Positions 1 through 6,467 of a stretch of 11,348 bases of DNA are shown piece after piece. The stretch lies in assembly GCA_965603285.1 (NCBI GenBank), contig CBFDCK010000106.1:1-11348 (forward strand), written 5' to 3'. Origin of the DNA: JAUWPO01 sp965603285 (GTDB lineage: Bacteria > Chloroflexota > Anaerolineae > Anaerolineales > UBA4823). The translations under genes and the position numbers were made by a program. Under the pieces are notes generated by a model. That model ran no database searches, was not told the DNA's origin, and was given only the letters and a program-made list of their open reading frames with translations. Position 1 is the first letter of the stretch. Each line of letters opens with the position of its first letter.

Positions 1-720
1 CTGTATGAGCGTATGTTCGGGAGCGCCTGGGAGCGAGCGGGTACTGTCGAACCGCTATTCCCAGCCGGTCTGGAACAGCCCAAGATGGAACTGCCCTTCG
101 AACCAGGCTACGTATGGAGCTACACCAGTGGACCGCATAAAGCCTGGCAAACCGAGAATGCACTGGCAGCTTTAGATTTAGCACCTTCGACAAAATGGAG
201 CGGCTGTGTTCCCACCAAAGCCTGGGCGGTCGCAGTCGCGGATGGACCGGTGGTGCGCAGCGGTAACGGCTATGTCATACAGGATCTCAACTATAGCGAC
301 CCGTATGGACAAATGCTTCCGAGCGACGGGAAGGAGCAAACCGGTTGGGCGGTCTTGTACATGCACATCGCCAATGAGGATAAGGTACAGACGGGTGTTT
401 ACCTGAAACAAGGTGATCCAATCGGACATCCCTCCTGCGAAGGTGGTCCAGCTACGGGCACGCACCTGCATATAGCCCGCAAGTTTAACGGTGAATGGAT
501 CGCCGCCGACGGTCCGCTGCCTTTTAATCTCAGCGGTTGGATCGCCCATGCTGGTTCAAAACCGTATGAAGGCACCTTCACCAAAGATGGTGAAACTGTC
601 ATCGCCCATCCCTACGGTTCTTTTGAGACATTGATTTGGCGTCCGGATGAAGAAATGAAACCGGAATTAACGGCAACCGCCGTAGCAGACTCTGCGCAAG
701 ATGATCAATCTGATTATTAA
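1..720 (+). CDS. M23-family metallopeptidase, C-terminal part (5' end outside window)
   Basis: The frame is open from base 1 with no stop before the first ATG at 13, and its start aligns to the middle of the next gene's product, so this is the C-terminal part of a longer protein. Counting from the ATG at 13, the M23 (LytM-type) zinc site is visible: His42 in SGPH, Asp55 in ALDLAP, His118 in YMH, and the HxH pair His151/His153 in GTHLH. M23 enzymes cut peptide cross-links in peptidoglycan outside the membrane. The first His and the Asp are 12 residues apart, not 3 as in classic LytM. Cys65 and Cys142 match cysteines in the paralog downstream and could form a disulfide. The N-terminal part (signal peptide, LysM) is presumably upstream, by analogy with the next gene. 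It could be a non-catalytic regulator, but the ligands appear intact. Confidence 0.85.
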   Translation: MYERMFGSAWERAGTVEPLFPAGLEQPKMELPFEPGYVWSYTSGPHKAWQTENALAALDLAPSTKWSGCVPTKAWAVAVADGPVVRSGNGYVIQDLNYSDPYGQMLPSDGKEQTGWAVLYMHIANEDKVQTGVYLKQGDPIGHPSCEGGPATGTHLHIARKFNGEWIAADGPLPFNLSGWIAHAGSKPYEGTFTKDGETVIAHPYGSFETLIWRPDEEMKPELTATAVADSAQDDQSDY

Positions 721-2287
721 TATCTTTTATCCCTACGCTCGTTCTACCTGGCTCAGTATAGCTGTTACTACCGCGCTAACTCTAAGCGCATGCCAGCCTC
801 AAGTGGCGTCTATATCATCTGGCGCAAGCGCATTCGGTGAAGACCAACTCCAGAATCCGGAATCTGTTTCTTTAGCTCAAGAATCCTCATCAGACCAATC
901 CTCGGTCACGACTTTCCCCCAAAGACCTCGCTATTCACCCGGTCAATTGGTTGATTACACGGCCCAGCCAGGCGATACGCTACCCTTCCTGGCGGTTCGT
1001 TTCAACACTACTGTGGAAGGGATCCTGGAAGCTAATACCTTCATCCCCCAATCTGCCACAACCATGCCCCCTGGTATGCCGATGCAGATTCCGATCTACT
1101 ACCTGCCCTTATGGGGTTCGCCCTACCAGATTATTCCCGACAGCCTTTTTGTAAATGGTCCCAGCCAGGTCAATTTTAATACCAGGGAATTTGTCGCCCA
1201 GAATCCAGGTTGGCTTAAAAATTACAAGAGCTTCGCCGGCAGAGCCAACCGCAGCGGTGCCGAGATCGTTGATCTGGTGGCGCGCAATTACAGTGTCAGC
1301 CCGCTCCTGCTGTTGGCACTGCTTGAATTCCAGTCTGAGGCGCTCTCCCAACCCATCATGTCGACCGAAATCGAAGATTTCCCCTTAGGTAACCCGGATT
1401 GGGAGCACAAAGGGCTTTACCTACAGTTGACCTGGGCTGCCAATCTTCTAAATAACGGATACTACAACTACCGTCTGTCTAAACTTATGTCCCTTGAATT
1501 CCGCGACGGGCGTATGGAGCGCTTTGATCCCTGGCAGAACGCCGCCACAGTCAGCCTGCAGAATTATTTCAACACCATTTACGAATATAATGATTTCGTA
1601 CGCGCTATCGCCCCGGAAGGAATCGCGCAGACTTACAAGGACCTGTTCGGAGATCCCTGGGACAACGTCCAGCCCCACATTCCCGGCAGCCTGATGCAGC
1701 CGCAATTTATTCTACCCTTCGAACCAGGGGAAGTTTGGGCACTCACAGGTGGTCCTCATGCCGGATACGGCAGAGGAGAACCCTTTGCTGCCCTGGATTT
1801 TGCCCCGCCATCTGTTAGTTTTGGATGTATTCCCAGTTCAATTTTTACCACCGCTGTTGCTCCTGGTGTCATCGTGCGTTCTGAATACGGTCAAGTCATG
1901 CTCGATCTTGATGGAGATGGAGACGAGCGCACGGGCTGGAACGTCTTCTATCTGCACGTAGCGACAAAAGATCGCATCCCATTAGGAGCTACTTTACAGC
2001 AGGGCGACAGAATCGGGCACCCATCTTGCGAAGGCGGGAGAAGCACCGGCACCCACATACACATTGCCCGCAAATTCAATGGCGAGTGGATGCCTGCCGA
2101 AGATGTCATGGGATACAACCTCGAAGGTTGGAAGGCTCACAATGGCAGCCAGCCCTACTTGGGTACACTGACACGCGGCAGCTTAACCGTAACCGCCTGC
2201 ACATGTTCAAACGCAGCCAGTTTCATCAAAAGCGACCGCCTGGTACCAGCAAGTGTGCAGGAGCAAAAGCCAGAGGACGATAAATAG
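701..2287 (+). CDS. LysM/M23 peptidase lipoprotein
   Basis: A 528-residue envelope protein. Residues 1-31 form a lipoprotein signal: Arg14, a hydrophobic core, then the lipobox LSAC with Cys31. A Ser/Gln-rich linker follows. Residues ~84-132 are a LysM peptidoglycan-binding domain (YTAQPGDTLPFLAVRFNTT start). Residues ~185-315 are an Ala/Leu-rich helical region of no assigned family. Residues ~335-495 are an M23 domain with His353, Asp366, His419 and the HxH pair His452/His454. Likely role: surface-anchored endopeptidase acting on peptidoglycan. Cys376 and Cys443 match the upstream paralog; a further pair, Cys500/Cys502, lies near the C-terminus. The ATG sits 20 nt inside the upstream gene with no clear Shine-Dalgarno, so translation may be coupled. 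This start is chosen because it gives a complete lipoprotein signal. The substrate is not visible in the sequence. Confidence 0.9.
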   Translation: MINLIINIFYPYARSTWLSIAVTTALTLSACQPQVASISSGASAFGEDQLQNPESVSLAQESSSDQSSVTTFPQRPRYSPGQLVDYTAQPGDTLPFLAVRFNTTVEGILEANTFIPQSATTMPPGMPMQIPIYYLPLWGSPYQIIPDSLFVNGPSQVNFNTREFVAQNPGWLKNYKSFAGRANRSGAEIVDLVARNYSVSPLLLLALLEFQSEALSQPIMSTEIEDFPLGNPDWEHKGLYLQLTWAANLLNNGYYNYRLSKLMSLEFRDGRMERFDPWQNAATVSLQNYFNTIYEYNDFVRAIAPEGIAQTYKDLFGDPWDNVQPHIPGSLMQPQFILPFEPGEVWALTGGPHAGYGRGEPFAALDFAPPSVSFGCIPSSIFTTAVAPGVIVRSEYGQVMLDLDGDGDERTGWNVFYLHVATKDRIPLGATLQQGDRIGHPSCEGGRSTGTHIHIARKFNGEWMPAEDVMGYNLEGWKAHNGSQPYLGTLTRGSLTVTACTCSNAASFIKSDRLVPASVQEQKPEDDK

Positions 2288-2551
2288 GCGTGTATAAATT
2301 TAAGAGGGGATAATTTAACGGCTCACAGCCAGTCCGTGACCGGCGCTGTATACTTGTGAAGTAGGGATATGTCAAACAGAAAAGTGGTTGTAATACCTCT
2401 ATCGGATCATCTAACGCTTTCTTATAGATAGTCCATTATTGTATTAGAACCCCGGGTTAGGTTTATTCAAACAGCACTACAGTAAACCCAATAATCGCGA
2501 TCGCTAATATCAACAAACTTCATATAATGTTTAATATTATTAATGTCTCAC
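2288..2551. other. Non-coding stretch between M23 genes and the SHOCT operon
   Basis: No convincing coding frame on either strand. It becomes AT-rich toward the right end. No classic intrinsic terminator (stem plus T-run) was found after the peptidase gene. A weak inverted repeat (ACAGC...GCTGT, about 2323-2347) has mismatches and no T-tract. An isolated TATAAT at 2523-2528 lacks a matching -35 box. The only strong signal is the promoter immediately to the right. Confidence 0.5.
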
Positions 2552-2579
2552 TTGACATTTATCGGTTTTTTTGTATAAT
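2552..2579 (+). promoter_or_regulatory. Consensus sigma-70 promoter of the DUF2089 operon
   Basis: TTGACA at 2552-2557 and TATAAT at 2574-2579 are both perfect consensus hexamers, separated by 16 bp that include a run of seven Ts. Transcription would begin near 2586-2588, leaving a leader of about 30 nt before the ATG at 2619. A Shine-Dalgarno, AAGGA, lies at 2606-2610, 8 nt from that ATG. A TTG at 2571 could be taken as the gene start, but it overlaps the -10 box and would lie upstream of the transcript. Confidence 0.85.
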
Positions 2580-2618
2580 ACCTTTAAATATATAAATAGT
2601 TGTTTAAGGATATTGGTT

Positions 2619-3005
2619 ATGCACACACTTCCATCTAATTGCCCGCTATGCGGTGGCGATATCACCGTTACTCGTTTTCACTGCCGTGATTGCGATGCTA
2701 CTGTAGAGGGTCGCTTCACAGGCGGACCTTTCAACCAACTTACCAGCGAACAGCTTGGTTTTGTGGAAACTTTCGTGCGCAGCGAAGGCAAGATCACGCG
2801 TATGGAAGGCGAAATCGGTCTCTCCTACCCCACTATCCGCAACCGCCTGCACGAGATCATTCGCGCCTTGGGCTACGAACCAGGCGGGGCTGAAGAACCA
2901 GTCGGACTCACAGATGGAGAACGACAGCGCATCCTGGAAAAACTGGACGAAGGTCTTATCAGCGCCGCAGAAGCCATGCGCTTATTAAAAGAATACGAGG
3001 AATAA
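2619..3005 (+). CDS. DUF2089-family zinc-ribbon/HTH protein
   Basis: A 128-residue putative transcription regulator. Cys8-x2-Cys11 and Cys22-x2-Cys25 form a four-cysteine zinc ribbon. Residues ~40-84 match the DUF2089 core (LTSEQLGFVETF, then a helix-turn-helix with GLSYPTIRNRLHEII). Residues ~99-126 are a helical hairpin of the SHOCT-like type (ERQRILEKLDEGLISAAEA, then LL), also found in the next three genes. ATG 2619 is chosen over the in-frame TTG at 2571 because the TTG lies in the promoter, while 2619 has a good Shine-Dalgarno. It is the first gene of the operon and ends one base before the next start. Family architecture suggests DNA binding, possibly autoregulation of this operon; the target is unknown. 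Confidence 0.88.
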   Translation: MHTLPSNCPLCGGDITVTRFHCRDCDATVEGRFTGGPFNQLTSEQLGFVETFVRSEGKITRMEGEIGLSYPTIRNRLHEIIRALGYEPGGAEEPVGLTDGERQRILEKLDEGLISAAEAMRLLKEYEE

Positions 3006-3006
3006 C

Positions 3007-4239
3007 ATGAACAAGACGACCATATCCACCAGCACAACTCCAGATGTGACTATCAAACAAGTTCAGGGAGAACTGCAGGTTAGAGGTTGGGGGCACTCGG
3101 AAGTCCTGGTTAAAGCCAACCCGGAGAACTTAACCATCGATGACAAGGACGATGTCGTTCACCTAAGCTCCCGCGGCGCATGCAAGCTGAGCGTTCCGCA
3201 CGGCGCCAAGATCCATATTGAAAGGGTCGGCGGCAACGCCAGTCTCAAGCTTCTGGAAGGCAATCTCGCAATCGATCAGGTTAAAGGTTCGCTGAATCTA
3301 CGGGAGGTCGCCCGAACCGAGATCAATACTATCAACGGCGACTTATCTGCGCAAGGGATTTCAGACTATCTACATATAAACCAGGTCAAAGGCAACGCCG
3401 CTGTACGGGAAGTAAAGGGCGAATGCACACTGGATGAAGTCTCCGGTAATCTAGTGTTAAGGCAAGTGGATGGCAATATAAAAGTAAAAGCCGAAGGGAA
3501 CGCCCGTGTACGTCTGACCGATTTGGCAGGAGATGATTACCATATCCACGCAGGCGGTAATCTGCACTGCCGTATCCCAGAAGATGCCAGCGCCAGGATA
3601 AGTCTTGTGAGCGGTGCCAAATCGATTAAAGTCAAACTGCCTGACGAAAGAAAATCTTACCAGGACGAACAGGGGGAATTAATCCTGGGCGATGGCGACA
3701 TACAAATGGATTTTTCTTGTAACGGCAATCTGTTCCTGGCCTCCTGCGAAGGGGGATGGACCAGGACTGGCGATGGGGAATTCGACTACGGCGAAGGAAC
3801 CGGCGTTTTACCCAATGATTTCAGCCAGCAAATTGCCCAGCAAGTCGAAACTCAAATAGAATCTCAGATGGAAGCAGTGACCCAGCAGTTGGACAAAAAC
3901 ATGGCGAGTCTATCACAAAAGATTGAGGATGCCGGTATGTCCCCAGAGCAAACAGAAAGGATCATGCGTCAGGCACATGAAGCCAGCGAGAGAGGTATTG
4001 TCCGAGCGCGCGAGAAGATGCGGTTAGACCAGGAAAAATTAGAACACAGGCTGGAGATTGCCCAACGACGCGCCAAAGTCCAGGGGGTAGCACCCTGTGG
4101 AGTCGCGCGGTTTTCACAACCTCAGACACCAGAAACCATTTCAGGAGAGGAGCAACTAGCTATACTACACATGCTGGAGCAGAAGAAGATCAGCGTTGAA
4201 GAGGCCGAAAAACTTTTGGCTGCGTTGGAGGGATATTAA
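3007..4239 (+). CDS. DUF4097-like beta-repeat protein with coiled coil and SHOCT-like C-terminus
   Basis: A 410-residue protein without signal peptide or membrane segment, so probably cytoplasmic. Residues ~10-245 are short degenerate repeats of about 20 residues with the pattern V-x-G-[ND]-hydrophobic-x-hydrophobic (VKGSLNLREV, VSGNLVLRQV, VDGNIKV), typical of DUF4097/adhesin-like beta-solenoids. A Gly/Asp-rich linker follows. Residues ~272-358 are highly charged and Gln-rich with helical heptads, a likely coiled coil. Residues ~378-408 are the SHOCT-like hairpin (EEQLAILHMLEQKKISVEE, then LLAAL). The domain layout recalls YvlB/LiaX-type envelope-stress proteins, but those have the SHOCT-like part at the N-terminus. 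The start follows the upstream stop by one base, with a GAGG at the end of the preceding gene acting as ribosome site. Likely a structural or sensing partner of the neighbours; the function is not established. Confidence 0.85.
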   Translation: MNKTTISTSTTPDVTIKQVQGELQVRGWGHSEVLVKANPENLTIDDKDDVVHLSSRGACKLSVPHGAKIHIERVGGNASLKLLEGNLAIDQVKGSLNLREVARTEINTINGDLSAQGISDYLHINQVKGNAAVREVKGECTLDEVSGNLVLRQVDGNIKVKAEGNARVRLTDLAGDDYHIHAGGNLHCRIPEDASARISLVSGAKSIKVKLPDERKSYQDEQGELILGDGDIQMDFSCNGNLFLASCEGGWTRTGDGEFDYGEGTGVLPNDFSQQIAQQVETQIESQMEAVTQQLDKNMASLSQKIEDAGMSPEQTERIMRQAHEASERGIVRAREKMRLDQEKLEHRLEIAQRRAKVQGVAPCGVARFSQPQTPETISGEEQLAILHMLEQKKISVEEAEKLLAALEGY

Positions 4240-4253
4240 ATTTAAGACAGATT

Positions 4254-4877
4254 ATGGACTCACAAAACGAACGAATGCGAATTCTGGAGCACATCGAATG
4301 CGGTGAAGTAAGTGTTGATGAGGGTTTACGACTGCTGCATAGGTTGTCGGATGAAAAGGAAATTCATGAGCCTTTGGAAGCCAGGTATGATGACGCTGCC
4401 AACAACAAACACGAAGATACCAACACGCCTCCTGCGAATATTAAAAAGTGGCATTATTGGTGGATGTTCCCCTTCTGGGTCGGGGTTGGCATCACAATCC
4501 TGGGCGGGTTGTTTATGTATCAGGCGATGCAGTCAAACGGGCTCGGTCTGTGGTTCTTTTGCGCCATATTATTATCCCTCCTCGGCATTTTCATCACACT
4601 GCTTTTCTGGGAATCCCGCAGCGCTCCCTGGCTTAATCTGCGCATCAGGCAAAAACCAGGGCAGAAGCCACAGCACTTCACATTGAATTTTCCCTTGCCA
4701 GTCAAACCAACCGTTTGGTTCTTACGGATGTTTGGGAGTAGAATCCCAAGCCTTAACGGCACATCAATAGATGATGTCATTCTCGCTATCGCCAATACGA
4801 CAGACGCCCAGAACCCAATTTACATCCAAGCGGACGAAGGCCAGGGCGGAGAAAAGGTTGAAATCTACATTGGATAA
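4254..4877 (+). CDS. SHOCT-like two-TM membrane protein
   Basis: A 207-residue protein of three parts. Residues ~5-32 are the SHOCT-like hairpin shared by all four operon genes (ERMRILEHIECGEVSVDEG, then LLHRL). After a polar linker come two membrane segments, ~71-92 and ~97-119, with a very short connecting turn, which puts both ends on the same (probably cytoplasmic) side. Residues ~126-207 form a domain shared with the next gene: WLNLRIR, FTLNFPLPV, IDDVILAIAN, GEKVEIYIG. It therefore looks like a membrane-anchored version of its neighbour, formed by placing a TM pair between the two soluble parts. It starts 14 nt after the previous stop, with only a weak Shine-Dalgarno. It could dock the soluble operon proteins at the membrane (inference). 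No enzyme motif is visible. Confidence 0.82.
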   Translation: MDSQNERMRILEHIECGEVSVDEGLRLLHRLSDEKEIHEPLEARYDDAANNKHEDTNTPPANIKKWHYWWMFPFWVGVGITILGGLFMYQAMQSNGLGLWFFCAILLSLLGIFITLLFWESRSAPWLNLRIRQKPGQKPQHFTLNFPLPVKPTVWFLRMFGSRIPSLNGTSIDDVILAIANTTDAQNPIYIQADEGQGGEKVEIYIG

Positions 4878-4887
4878 TGTATGACAT

Positions 4888-4893
4888 AAGGAG
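4888..4893 (+). promoter_or_regulatory. Ribosome binding site of the 4903 gene
   Basis: AAGGAG lies 9 nt before the ATG at 4903. It is the best plus-strand Shine-Dalgarno in this operon and suggests the last, small protein may be made in larger amounts than the membrane protein before it. Confidence 0.7.
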
Positions 4894-4902
4894 CACAATA
4901 AC

Positions 4903-5277
4903 ATGACAACCAGTGAAGAACGTTTAAAAATCCTCAAAATGATAGACGATGGCAAGATCAACGCCGAGGAAGGCGCCAAACTGCTCTCTGCGCTCAGCGA
5001 AAGCCGCCAGAGCAAGAGCAAACCAGCCGTGCGGACGACGACCGGCGGAGCGCGCTGGCTGCGTGTGCGCGTGACCGACATGGTGACCGGTAAACCCAAA
5101 GCGACTGTTAATTTGCCCCTCGGTTTGGTCGACGCCGGTATGAACATCGCCTCGAAATACGCCCCCGATATCGCCTTCGACGAGCTGATCGCCTCCATCA
5201 ACGATGGTGCGCAAGGCAAGATCATCGATGTGATCGATGAGGAAGACGGCGAACACGTCGAGATATTCATAGAGTAA
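4903..5277 (+). CDS. Small soluble SHOCT-like protein
   Basis: A 124-residue soluble protein. Residues ~5-32 are the SHOCT-like hairpin (EERLKILKMIDDGKINAEEG, then LLSAL). A basic, Ser/Thr-rich linker (~33-50) follows. Residues ~51-124 share a domain with the preceding membrane protein: WLRVRVTD, ATVNLPLGLV, FDELIASIND, GEHVEIFIE. This domain, with its alternating hydrophobic strands and acidic end, belongs to no enzyme family I recognise. It is the last gene of the operon, 25 nt after the previous stop. The shared N- and C-terminal parts suggest it arose by duplication and could compete with or heteromerise with the membrane-bound paralog. It has no TM segment or signal peptide. That the gene is real is nearly certain; the function is unknown. 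Confidence 0.88.
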   Translation: MTTSEERLKILKMIDDGKINAEEGAKLLSALSESRQSKSKPAVRTTTGGARWLRVRVTDMVTGKPKATVNLPLGLVDAGMNIASKYAPDIAFDELIASINDGAQGKIIDVIDEEDGEHVEIFIE

Positions 5278-5490
5278 TTATCCTTACTCACAATTAATGG
5301 TCTCATTATATGATTATCCTTCATTGGCTAAAACACGATGGGGGTTATCTTTTTATATACTCAGCCGGTAAGACCTAAATAACCTCAAACCAAGTAAAAT
5401 TAGACCGTAAACGCTTCAAGAAGTGCCCTGGGTTTCCTTCTGGGGGGTATTGCAGGTTCCCCGGTCATCCTTCTGATCTCAAAAAGCGTC

Positions 5491-5772
5491 TTGACTGGCA
5501 TTTTATTCGATCAGAAGGATCAAACCCAAGTTTTTCTCAGGCTGATTATTGCCCTGATCATGGCAATAATCGTCATATTCCTGGGCGGTGCCATTCACGG
5601 TGCTATCTCGGAGCTGGGATTGAGCGCGATAAACCCACTTGCTCCAAAGGGGCGCTACATTTATTCTGCTGCCATCGCCAAAGGGATTACCCAAGGGATA
5701 TCGATCCCGCTGTTCATTCTGGTCACCGCCAACCCCCAAGTCGCGGCCGACAGCGCGGGTTCCTTCCATTAA
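5491..5772 (+). CDS. Small membrane protein, start uncertain (possible 5'-decayed gene)
   Basis: From the TTG at 5491 the product is 93 residues with membrane segments at ~14-36 and ~60-80. The same frame stays open upstream to 5404, just after a TAG at 5401-5403, and reads a further hydrophobic, protein-like stretch (GFLLGGIAGSPVILLIS). The real protein therefore probably began further upstream and had three membrane segments. No ATG or GTG lies in the open part and no Shine-Dalgarno precedes the TTG, so the gene may have lost its start, use a non-standard start, or be a remnant. It sits about 210 nt after the SHOCT operon on the same strand. No family recognised. Confidence 0.45.
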   Translation: MTGILFDQKDQTQVFLRLIIALIMAIIVIFLGGAIHGAISELGLSAINPLAPKGRYIYSAAIAKGITQGISIPLFILVTANPQVAADSAGSFH

Positions 5773-5788
5773 GTTTGGATAGACGATT

Positions 5789-5808
5789 CAGGAGAGGATC
5801 CTCTCCTG
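5789..5808. repeat. Perfect 20-bp palindrome
   Basis: CAGGAGAGGA followed directly by its exact reverse complement, 16 nt after the stop of the small membrane protein. As RNA it would make an 8-bp G/C-rich stem with a GATC loop. No T-run follows, so it is not a standard intrinsic terminator on the plus strand. It could be a protein-binding operator or a mRNA 3'-end stabiliser. Confidence 0.7.
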
Positions 5809-5923
5809 CCAGTTGGTTCCGGTGGTGGGGTTAGGATGGATTAATTAGACTTTTTTCGATTTTCGCGACTTTGCGTGAGTTATTGTGCCAAATCCCCATA
5901 ACTATGCGGCCACACCTTTTCCT

Positions 5924-5950
5924 CGTTCCGATTGCTACAGCGTCGGAACG
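5924..5950. repeat. Stem-loop between convergent genes
   Basis: CGTTCCGA at 5924-5931 pairs perfectly with TCGGAACG at 5943-5950 around an 11-nt loop. It lies 38 nt beyond the stop of the minus-strand OsmC gene, so it may end or protect that operon's transcript. Neither side carries a T-tract in the right orientation, so a rho-independent terminator is not demonstrated. Confidence 0.5.
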
Positions 5951-5988
5951 CATCTCATCTACACTCTGCGTCTTCCAATATTACTTAT

Positions 5989-6465
5989 CTAAGCCCCTTC
6001 TCCAACTACAAATACTCCGCTCTTAACCTCACTACGTTTTCCAGCCCCCTCATCATCAAAAATGTGGTACTTCAGCTCAATCGTCATTACCTGGTTTAAC
6101 ATCGCCTGAGCCGGGCAGTAGCGATCCGCCGATAACCCAATCGCTCGCAGTACAGCGGTTTCATCCACCCCGTGACCAGTAATGAAATATTCGATCTCCG
6201 CTTCGGTGAAAACCTTGGGGTGCTCCTGAGCTCGTTCGACGTGTACCTGGACCTCAAATCCAGTCACGTCCTGGCGCTTCTTTCGCAGGATAGACATCAC
6301 GTCCATAGCCGTGCAGCCCGCCAGACCCAGGGCGATCAATTCCATCGGGCGGAATCCATCATCGTCCCCGCCAACCACCGCTTTAGCGCCCATTGGAACG
6401 CTGAAACCCGAATCCGCCGTGCCCGTGAAAGTCAGCCTGCCTTCCCAATCTACTTTTGCTTCCAT
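5989..6465 (-). CDS. OsmC-family protein
   Basis: A 158-residue OsmC/YhfA-type protein. OsmC proteins reduce organic and other peroxides through a reactive cysteine pair. Visible residues are Arg39 and Glu42 (RPMEL), Cys51 in GLAGCTAMDV, and the second cysteine, Cys117, in DRYCPAQAML; these are the family's signature positions. The start is ATG 6465, not an upstream in-frame codon at 6531, because GGAGGAG lies 5 nt before 6465 and homology begins there. The start follows the TlpA-like gene's stop by only 2 nt, so the two are translationally coupled. The last ~25 residues (after IELKYH) look like an extra tail, Gly- and Val-rich. This is the last gene of the thiol-redox unit. Reducing partners are plausibly the thioredoxin-fold proteins upstream (inference). 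Confidence 0.92.
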   Translation of the reverse strand: MEAKVDWEGRLTFTGTADSGFSVPMGAKAVVGGDDDGFRPMELIALGLAGCTAMDVMSILRKKRQDVTGFEVQVHVERAQEHPKVFTEAEIEYFITGHGVDETAVLRAIGLSADRYCPAQAMLNQVMTIELKYHIFDDEGAGKRSEVKSGVFVVGEGA

Positions 6466-6467
6466 CT

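Noticed and set aside
178..549. Long antisense open frame opposite the first M23 gene
   Set aside because: It is a shadow of the coding strand with no ribosome site or recognisable protein features.
2497..2504. GCGATCGC palindromic octamer
   Set aside because: Single occurrence noticed; too short to support a repeat family or regulatory site here.
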